Below are positions 56,167-64,000 of a stretch of 64,000 nucleotides of DNA, piece after piece. This stretch comes from Saccharina japonica (lineage: Eukaryota > Sar > Phaeophyceae > Laminariales > Laminariaceae), in assembly GCA_008828725.1 (NCBI GenBank), contig MEHQ01003893.1, positions 124,001-188,000 on the forward strand. The letters are read 5' to 3'. How positions within the stretch are numbered: the first letter of the stretch is position 1; every line of letters begins with the position of its first letter. The position numbers and the translations under genes were made by a program. A model generated the notes under the pieces. It ran no database searches and had not been told where the DNA came from. It saw only the letters and a program-made list of their open reading frames with translations.

Positions 56167-57416
56167 GAGCAGTGGCCAAAATCGGGTATACCCGATGGGT
56201 TTGTGGCCAAAACAGGGTACCATTGTATTTTAGTGACCGCGACGACCCCAGGGCGCCATCTCATTGGCCAGCGCGGGCCACCACCCGACGCTGGCCACAA
56301 ACCCATCGGGTATACCCGATTTTGGCTACTCACCCCCCAAGAGGTACCCGATTATTACACCCACCTACCCGAAAATGGCCGGGCTGTTCGACCACAACGG
56401 CCGAGCAGCCCACCACGCATCAGCCGACGATTACGACGTACCAAGCACCAGCATACGTATCACGACGTATTACGACGTATCTAGCCGAGTTCCAACCTGT
56501 GACCGACGAATCCATCTGCTTGCTATATATCCATGATTTGGGTGATTGGCGATTTGGTGGTTTAGGCTCGGGGACCTAAATAAGAAAGCGCAGCATTAGA
56601 AGGTGAGCTTTCGCGCGAGCCTAGAATAAGAAAGTCAGCCTGAACCCGATTTCCGGTTTCTTGTGAGATGGCTGGTAATACTGCTGTACACGTACTGTTG
56701 TGCTGTGATGAGGTGTGATGAGAGGTGGCTTCTGGTTGGGAGAAGGAGAGAGAGCGCTGTGAATCAGCTACTGCTACTGCTGTGCTGAAGGTGGCTAGTA
56801 GCTTGTGGTTCGGAGATGAGGGAGAGAGAGAGCGGTGCTGTGTGGGTGGGAGAGGGAGCGAATCAACTACTACTACCACAGTACTACTACTACTACTACT
56901 ACTACTGCTGCTGTGCCGTGATGAGGTGGCTTTTGGCTCGGAGAGGGAAAGAGAGCACTATAAACCAACCACTACTACTGCTGTGCCGTGTTTTGAGGGT
57001 CTTAAGTTTGGTTGGGAGTGAGAGGCTGCGCGAATCAACCAAATCATGGATACTTATCGAGCGGATGGGTGGATATCTATCAAGCAAATGGTTCCGTCGG
57101 TAACAGGGCTGGCTGGGGGCATGAAACTCGATGAACTTGGTCGTGATACTCGTAGTCGGCTGGTGCGTGGTGGGCTGTTGGGCCGTTGTGGTCGAACAGC
57201 CCGGCCATTTTCGGGTAGGTGGGTGTAACAATCGAGTACCTCTTGGGGGGTGAGTAGCCAAAATCGGGTATACCCAATGGGTTTGTGGCCAGCGTCGGGT
57301 GGTGGCCGGCGCTGGCCAATGAGATGGCGCCCTGGGGTCGTCGCGGTCACTAAAATACAATGGTACCCTGTTTTGGCCACAAACCCATCGAGTATACCCG
57401 ATTTTGGCCACTGATC
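56167..57416. mobile_element. Non-autonomous Mutator-like element with long inverted arms
   Basis: The ends are GAGCAGTGGCCAAAATCGGG and, inverted, GATCAGTGGCCAAAAT. The arms are about 400 bp (56167-56570 and 57018-57416) and closely complementary, including GGGTATACCCGATGGGTTTG and CGAAAATGGCCGGGCTG. A perfect 9-bp target duplication flanks it, which is characteristic of the Mutator superfamily. The 450-bp core (56580-57010) has diverged tandem units of the type GAGAGAGAGCGCTGTGAATC..CTACTACTGCTGTGC and no transposase. Frames of 135 and 169 codons in the arms are mirror images of one another and are not genes. Confidence 0.85.
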
Positions 57417-57425
57417 TTTAGATTA
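57417..57425 (+). repeat. 9-bp target site duplication, right
   Basis: TTTAGATTA, identical to 56158-56166. Confidence 0.8.
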
Positions 57426-57925
57426 TCTATCTGTAGATCGTGGCCTGTCTGTCGTGCTTAACCATTTTTTAACTTACTTTACAACATATCATAACGGCAG
57501 AGACGTTAGGATCTAGATGATTTAGATGATACGTCTGTAGATGATCTATCTACAGATGATCTGCCCGTCGTGCGTAAGCTCTCTCACTGATTTTACAACA
57601 TATCATAACGGCAGAGGTCAGGATCTAAATGATCTAGACGGTATATCTGTAGATTATCTGTCCGCAGTTGCTTAAGCTTTTTCTAACTGAACTTACAACA
57701 AATCATAACGGCAGATGTTTGGATCCAGATGATCTACATGATTTATCTGTAGCTTATCTACCCGACGTTGCGTAAGCTTTTTTTAACTGCCTTTACAAAC
57801 ATATCATAACGGCAGACGTTAGGATCTAGATGAACTAGATGACCTATCTGCAGATTATCTGTTCGACGTTGCGTAATATTTTTCAAACTGACTTCACAAC
57901 ATATCAGGACGGTGTCAGGTATTGC

Positions 57926-58849
57926 GCTTTAACAGATTATCTACATGTGTTGAAGCTCGTTGGCATAGGCTGCACCGCACTTTGATCAAGTTGCATCGCA
58001 TGTTTGCGTAGCGTATAGTTTTAGATACGTACGAGTACACGCCTTCTTGGTCGCATATTGGCCTCAGTTCTCCGTCTGCCTACCCTGAGATTACGACGTG
58101 TTTCGTCTACCTTTCCTTGGTTGGAACGACTAGCTCTGCCTAGCGGCTCTACTGCATTGACACAGAACGAGTGACCGCAGGTACATCATCAAGTTAATGT
58201 ATAGTGAATGAAGTTAAGTGAAGTACATCAAGCATAATACATTTGGTTCTATGTTAAAACTGCCGCTGTGGTATCATCCACACACACGCAGATGCCTGTT
58301 CTACTAGCTGTAGCACTTTGATCCGTCCTTGATGGCTGCTACACACGGGTAGCATAAAGGTGTACATAATACCGATATTTATGTAGATGAGCTGCCCGAC
58401 GTTGCGTCAGCTTTGTATAACTGCCTTTAGTCTAATAACAACATACAACGCAACGTTGGGTCACAAATGCACCCGTCAGTTACAAAAAAAAACCCGAAGA
58501 ACTCCGAAACAATTACCGCAACGCAACAAACCTCCATACCTATGTAGCCAACTTTACCTCACACACGGCGGTGTGGCTGACTTCACGGGGACGAGTAATC
58601 ATCGCTAGCGGTCACATGTCGTAGGAACATTAGCAACGCGTGAAACCGTGGGCTCTGTCGATGTGGACTTGGGTCGATAGACACACGATCTTCACTCGTG
58701 ACATTTCACTCACAATTTTACAAGAGACAAACACGTAGCCAACTACGACCCTACCTATATACCAGCAGTTAACTACTGTAGTATAGAGAACCATACTGTA
58801 GTACCGTATAACACGGAAGAAAGCACACCCCGTTGGTAACAGTTTGGCA
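57926..58849. other. Intergenic, nothing recognised
   Basis: It contains a lone satellite fragment (GATGAGCTGCCCGACGTTGC near 58386) but no supported gene. Confidence 0.4.
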
Positions 58850-59800
58850 TTTATAAAGATTATCACCGGGTGTGCTGTTGTGGAGGGGTGTGCTATCTGA
58901 CGCATCCCCGGTGATAAACACCATGCACGAGAGCTCTGCAGCTAGGAGGTGTGGTAATGAGAGGGTGTGACAACGATGGGGCGTGCTAACGGCATTATCG
59001 GTTGACAAGGAGAGTTACAGACCCCGACCAGATTTAGCGGGTGTGGTAACGAGAGGGTGTGATAACGGTATATCAATGATTGCTATGGAGTGAGTGTGAA
59101 CAGACCACGGCCAGAATGCAAGGGGTATGTTAGCAAGGGGTGTGCTAACGCATGACAAGCTTGGTCTAAAACCAGTTTAATTTGGTATTCTCACGTATTG
59201 CCGGTGATGTTAAGGCAAACGCTTGAAACCCGGAGATAACAGCAAGAATCCCCGCCTTGCTACGATACCGCAAAACAGTTACCGGTACCGGCACCATACA
59301 GGTACTCATTGATGAAACACCGAGGGTCGCACCGCAAGTGCTGCAGGTGCTTCGCCGGTACCGATACCGGTACCAGTAGCCGGGGCTTGTCACACGGCGT
59401 ACGTAGGAGACGTAATAACTTTAGTGCCAGTACCGGTAAGCGCGCTGGTCCCAGAGAAAAACGACATGATCGTCGCCCGAGGCGCGGCAGCAGCAGCTAC
59501 AGGTGAGGTCGAAGCCACAGATTCGTTCGGCCCACTGTGAGGGGGCGCAGCAGTTGCCTCCATGCTGGTGTCCATACCGGTGCGGGTTCATTGTGAATTG
59601 TGAATGGTATCCATCCACCAGGTGGTGTGATAGTTGTTGAGTGTGACACTGTTTTCAGGCGTACACACGTAGGGGGTGTGTTATCTAACATACCCCCGGT
59701 GATAAAGTGACGATAAAAAAACGAAGCAAAAATATATATCACCCGGTGTGCTTGTGGGCGGGGGCGTTATCTAAGGGGGGGTGTATGGTGCGTACAAAAA
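58850..59800. repeat. Diverged repeats with GGGTGTGNTAAC and CCGGTGATAAA
   Basis: GGGGTGTGCTATCTGACGCA..CCCCGGTGATAAAC (58885-58920) and GGGGTGTGTTATCTAACATA..CCCCGGTGATAAAG (59670-59708) are the best pair. Several GAG(A/G)GGGTGTGNTAACG units lie between 58940 and 59150. The stretch 59280-59440 is rich in the ACCGGTACCGGTA palindrome. Confidence 0.55.
59390..59575 (-). CDS. Hypothetical 61-codon ORF, possible first exon
   Basis: An ATG at 59575 opens a GC-rich, Ala/Ser/Pro-rich frame (MDTSMEATAAPPHSGPNESV then PVAAAAAPRATIMSFFSG). It lies on the same strand as and upstream of ORC5, and could be a 5' exon of that or another gene. No motif supports this and no clear donor was fixed. Confidence 0.2.
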   Translation of the reverse strand: MDTSMEATAAPPHSGPNESVASTSPVAAAAAPRATIMSFFSGTSALTGTGTKVITSPTYAV

Positions 59801-60179
59801 GGGGGGCGTAGCTGGTGTTTCCGCCCATCTTGGGTTCTGATTGCTCTTACTACATTATCAGTCAAGTCCCAGCTCTAGTTTTTTTTCGCGGGAATGCCCG
59901 CACGCTGCCTTAGTATTTCACCACGGTCTTCAACATCGCGCCTCCGGTATAAACAACTATACTTTTACGCAAACCAGGGTCGGTCGTTAGTTATGAGTGG
60001 ACCCGTAGGACAGCTCTTATTCGAAACAAACGACCCAACTTTAGATTGACAGCTTCGAAATAGCTGTTAGCTTTTCCCTTTTTGCTGGTAGCAGCACGAC
60101 TAGTCTATATTCCGTACTGTAGTTTGTCAGCAACGATGACAACGCACGGCAAAGTATGGCCGGCATTTAAACAGCAGCA

Positions 60180-60600
60180 GCGCTTCGCCGCCAACTGCTT
60201 TGCCGGAGACACATCGTCATACAGGTCATCAGACAGAGCTGATGATGTGCATCAGCAGCACACGATCAATTGCTGCGATACTATTAGTGCATGCCTAAGT
60301 AATGTGGCTGCGGGCGCGGGAGCTACGTGCAGCAGCAGCAGCAACGGGCAGAAGCAGCGGGCGCTTTGGTGCGCAACCACCATGACGTTTGCTCGATGGC
60401 CGGCATGTGTACAGCACTACACTAGGGAGAGACACCAGCATACAGACTATCAAGATAGAAGAGCTCATGATTTATAGCTGCACAACCGGCGTTGTGTGGG
60501 CGTAGAAAGAGACACCATAATACAGACTATCAGGCAGAGCTCATGGCGTCTGCTGCTGCTGTACTGCAGCACAGCAAGCAGCAGTACTCACTCAACTTCT
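60180..60600. repeat. Diverged units with AGACACCAGCATACAGACTATCA
   Basis: GAGACACATCGTCATACAGGTCATCAGACAGAGCT, GAGACACCAGCATACAGACTATCA..GAGCTCATG and GAGACACCATAATACAGACTATCAGGCAGAGCTCATG occur near 60208, 60429 and 60510, mixed with CAG runs and GATGGCCGGCAT(G/T)T copies (near 60155 and 60397). The 131-codon + frame across them has no recognised family. Confidence 0.5.
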
Positions 60601-61089
60601 GCGACGGTAGCTCAGGCGGGAGGAGTGTGGCTACGGGGGTGGAATAGCTGTATTCCGTGATCATACTCGTACGAGTATGGGTTTATTGCTGCGCTGTTGC
60701 TGTACCAATCACAGACCATCAGGTAGTGCTGTAGCGTTCTTACTTGCCCGTTGAATAGCTTGCTCTTTTTTGCACTTTCCATCTGCGCAAGAGGTACGTT
60801 TTTTTTCATTATTAGAGTGTTTGCGATAGAAGTAAAAAATATATATACTTTCCTTCCGCTAAAAAAAGTGAATTCCCTTCCCCTCATGGCTTCGGTGTGT
60901 TTGCGATAGAAGTAAACAAAATCCTGCAGGCGACGCCTCCGAAAATAATAAGGGAAGTGGGGTGAGGCAATGCGGCAAACCAAAGAAACAACGAAAACAA
61001 AAAGTAGCGTACGAGAGGAACGGCAGCCCAGCAACGGTGGCGGCGGCAGGGGTATGACCGCAGTGCCGCAGCTGCAATCCTACGACCAC
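60601..61089. other. Intergenic, nothing recognised
   Basis: A GTGTTTGCGATAGAAGTAAA unit occurs twice (about 60818 and 60896). No gene is supported. Confidence 0.4.
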
Positions 61090-61210
61090 AAGCAGCAGCA
61101 CCGGTGGCTACAGCTACGTGGCGGCAGCCCCAGCAGCAGCGGCAGCAACAGCAGCAGCGGCAGCAACAGCAGCAGCAACAGCAGCAGAGCAGCAGCAGAG
61201 CAGCAGAAGC
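61090..61210. repeat. Imperfect (CAG)n / CAGCGGCAACAG microsatellite
   Basis: CAG-rich repeats produce Q-, S-, A-, L- and C-rich frames on both strands. The overlapping 219-codon + and 164-codon - frames run out of this repeat and lack family motifs. Confidence 0.8.
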
Positions 61211-62359
61211 AACAGCTTCCGTTTTCGCTTTTTTCGATTTTGGGTCCAACTATTCTTGTCGTCGTGTGCTGCTCCTGCTGCTGCCCACGACCTACGCGCG
61301 ACACCGCGCCGGCACGCTCCGCTCCAAGCCCGCCCGGCGCCCGACATATATAGACCGTGGCGGCGCGCCGCCGCTGCTGCTAGTGCTGCTAGTGCTGCTA
61401 CCGCAGTGTGGTGAAATTGAAATGATACACGGCGATCTGTCATCCTGTCGCGCTCTACAAGCAAGGCGGTACGAGTACGTCTCCATACGACTCGTACGAG
61501 TAACTCGTACGAGTAGTTCTTCTGAACAGCGCATCCTCCACGACACCAAGCCGGCGAGAGCGTACCGTAGCGGGCCGCCAGCAGTCCGCCGGCGCCCCGT
61601 TAGCAAAATCCAGCACCGCTTGTCCGTATCATACTGCTGTAGCACACCTCCCGAGCCTCTGTGCTCCCACCGGTTGTTGTGTTGTGTAGAGCAAGCAGCA
61701 AGGTTGGGGCCTATGGGAGACATGGAGACATCTCCCATAATTTGGGGCGTTCTGCGTCGGTAGAATGCTCGGTGCGTGTAGGCCAATCAAACTGAGAGAC
61801 AAAAGTTACCGTAACTTTTGATCAAAAACATACTTCTCTAAAGTAAATTTTTGCCGTTTTTTCAAAAATTTACCTCAAATCCTTCCTTCGGCAGAATTTT
61901 TAGAGAAGTAAAAGTAAAAAAAGAAAAAAACGCAAACACTCTATTATTTTACAGGAAACTTACGGGAAATCCTCTCTAAAATAATTGGCATCGCTTCAAG
62001 AAAGTAAACAAGTCGTACCCGAATGTATACGAAGTACGCCATGCAGGGTACATACAACTAGCGTATAATACGTACACCGCCCCTATGTACGAGGGCAGAG
62101 TGCCTTCGTTGTCTCTTCGGGTCTGATGAAAAAAACAGGTACTCATTGTCGACTCGTCCATGGACCAGCATACCCTGGTAGACCACAGTATAGGCTGCCG
62201 CTCTGTATTGTTTGTTGCTGCTCTGCTTCTGCTGAGTTACTGTGTACGGGGGGGGCACAACCTTACTCCTGCTGTACTTTTCTTGCGTCGCCCGCATTTG
62301 GGCGGTTTGCTGTAGGCTAGCGTTTAATATACTGTAAAATTTCAACTCATTGTGGCCAC
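61211..62359. other. Intergenic, nothing confident
   Basis: Palindromic ACTCGTACGAGT pieces are adjacent near 61490-61515. AAAGTTACCGTAACTTT is at 61802. AT-rich sequence with TCTCTAAA repeats is at 61840-61990. No gene is supported. Confidence 0.35.
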
Positions 62360-63811
62360 ACTACAGGGGTCCGCATCTGAGTTTTCCCGAAAATTATTAA
62401 AAGTAAAGAAATAAAATAAAAAAAATCGTAGAATCACAAATAAAAACGAACAGCCCAGAATGAAGATACGTATCAAAACCAAAGGCATTTTGCATTTTAC
62501 CCCACCGATTGACATGACGAAAAAGAAGGCATGCTCGGTAACACAAAGAACTTGAGCTCCCTTATACCCAATCCCGGCGCCATTTGAGCCCTTGCGGCCG
62601 GCACACTGCTCTCCGATCTGCCGGCAAGGCTTGTGTCTCCGAGCTGCTGAAAATCTGCAAATCGCTCGTCCCGAGTACGCCCTCTAACAAAATTTATGGG
62701 GCTCGAGCCAGCGTCTTAGCCCAACGAAACCAAGGTTGACATGCACGCCACAACCCACAGGGTCATTGTAACGTCGGCCGTTTCCAATTTCGTTGCTTGT
62801 ATCGTTCGCGGGCTCAATTTCCTCGTACTCGTTCGGTGCAGGTACTGCTGTGAGAAATGCGCAAATTACGAGTATTCGAACCAAAATATCTACAATAATA
62901 TCGTTTCGCCGATCGAGGAAACTTCCACAGATTCTGCTGCTTGTAGGTGCAACTCGTACTCGACCTAGGAAAGAGGGGCTCAAGGGACATTTGGCGTGGC
63001 TGTTGTCCTCTACTAGAGGGTTCGAGGAGAGCAATCGGCGACGCAAATGGTCGCGTCCTTCAGAGGTAGGGCTGCCCTCTGTCCAGATTCGCCAAGAGAG
63101 AGATGTACCCCGAAAATATCAACAGAGAAAATCAAGGACCGACTTCGAACAGCAGCTCGTTCTCCCTCGCCAAGGCACCCCATCACCAGCTCCAGCTTGT
63201 CAAGTTGTCCCTCTGACCTCGGGAGACGGCCTCAAGTCGTCGCAGCCAAAAAGAAGCCTCCATCAGCGTGGTTTCAGTCTCTGATCTACGAGGATGATGT
63301 AAACGAAAACTGACGCGCCGCGACTCCACTCACTTTTGACACGAACGAGTACGAGCAGATTGACCTCGCGAGCGATGCAAGCAACAAAATTTGAAACGGC
63401 GGACGTTACAATGACCCTGTGGGTTGTGGGGTGCCTGCCACCCATGGCTTTGTTGGGCTAAGATGCTGGCTCGAGCCCCATTAATTTTGTTAGAGGGCGT
63501 ATTCGGGACGAGCGATTTGCAGATTTGCCGCAGCTCGGAGACACAAACCTTGCCGGCAGATCGGAGAGCAGTGTGCCGGCTACAGGGGCTCAAATGACGC
63601 CGGCATTGGGTAGAAGGGAGCTCCAGTTCCTTGTGTTACCGAGCATGCCTTCTGTTTCGTCATACGAATCGGTGGGGCAAAATGCCTTTGGTTTTGAAAC
63701 GTATCTTCATTCTGGGCTGTTCGTTTTTTTTCTGAATCTACGAAACAACAAAAACGGATCTAGAAATTTCTTAAAAATTTCGGGGAAAAGTCAGATGCGG
63801 ATCCCTGTAAT
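62360..63811. mobile_element. 1.45-kb element with about 470-bp terminal inverted repeats
   Basis: The left end is ACTACAGGGGTCCGCATCTG; the right end, inverted, is ATTACAGGGATCCGCATCTG. The arms (62360-62835 and 63342-63811) pair along their length, through AACGAACAGCCCAGAATGAAG, ATGCTCGGTAACACAA, TCTCCGATCTGCCGGCAAGG and CTCGTACTCGTTCG. The core (62836-63341) carries a 163-codon + frame with no recognised transposase. I could not settle a target duplication. It is a DNA transposon derivative of unassigned superfamily. Confidence 0.75.
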
Positions 63812-64000
63812 CCCCCCATACAACTGCAAGTTTTGGCGGACTAACCCAAACCCAACTACAAGCAAATTGTATTCGTGCAAGAATATCAAATCCCATCTTA
63901 CAACCACAACAGCTGGTTGAGAGATGTATATATGCCGTGGTGTTCATTTCAACGGTGGGCGTTATACCGCATAGCAACGTGGCATGGTTTTGTCAGCACA
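63812..64000. other. Right edge, nothing recognised
   Basis: This short remaining flank has no feature. Confidence 0.4.

Larger units (their letters stand above)
56110..57925. repeat. About 100-115-bp satellite interrupted by a Mutator-like element
   Basis: Units contain TTTACAACATATCATAACGG, CAGA(G/C)GT(C/T)AGGATCTAGATGA, TATCTGTAGATTATCTG and GACGTTGCGTAAGCTTTTT. Clear units start near 57475, 57590, 57690 and 57790, with a degraded one at 57890. The left remnant is at 56125-56166. One further piece is near 58385. Confidence 0.8.

Noticed and set aside
56172..57411. Genes of 135 and 169 codons
   Set aside because: They are mirror-image frames in the inverted arms of the Mutator-like element with no family motif.
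61104..61786. ORFs of 219 codons (+) and 164 codons (-)
   Set aside because: Both overlap and run out of a CAG repeat. Neither has a recognisable domain or splice support.

Overview
The window is eukaryotic nuclear DNA, most likely from a brown alga or a related stramenopile (moderate confidence). Genes are split into phase-matched exons with GT-AG introns, intergenic and intronic DNA is crowded with repeats, and the two recognisable genes are a stramenopile-type TRP-like channel and the replication protein ORC5. There are no bacterial operons, rRNA genes, CRISPR arrays or viral genes that I can support.

Left part (about 1-11.3 kb, + strand): a TRP/polycystin-like ion channel gene. Three 3' exons (6819-7848, 9421-9657, 9987-11243) are well supported by membrane segments, a pore region and exact phase-0 junctions. 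Two short upstream exons (1843-1965, 3399-3530) are plausible. The 6819-7848 exon carries a frameshift near 7180, so the copy may be a pseudogene or contain a sequencing error. An intron holds a degenerate array built on CCATGG.

11.3-28.7 kb: essentially gene-free. It contains a 682-bp duplicated block, a tRNA-derived SINE with a nested MITE, a CpG-rich palindromic repeat field, degenerate satellites, and a duplicated block with (CCGAA)n. Single N characters sit at repeat junctions and mark unresolved assembly joins.

28.8-53.6 kb (minus strand): a very dispersed ORC5 gene. Five exons (53551-53218, 50215-49926, 45973-45649, 36574-36371, 28993-28853) occur in protein order. The first three junctions match in phase. 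The last exon is duplicated at 31134-30994. The N-terminal Walker A exon, one linker exon and the extreme C-terminus were not found. The introns are 3-9 kb and filled with satellites, SINEs, inverted-repeat elements and G-tract arrays; some intronic satellites are built from copies of the ORC5 exon borders.

53.6-64 kb: repeat-rich DNA with a tetranucleotide-rich satellite, a MITE, a 1.25-kb Mutator-like element with a perfect 9-bp target duplication inside a satellite, and a 1.45-kb element with about 470-bp inverted arms.

The most novel signal is a group of short repeat families that all end in ATGAGTAC plus a poly-C tail of 8-20 bases (seen mostly as G-runs followed by GTACTCAT). Their tailed end is constant and the other end is variably truncated, and copies sit inside one another's homopolymer tails. 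This looks like retroposition with a poly-C tail that targets existing C/G runs.
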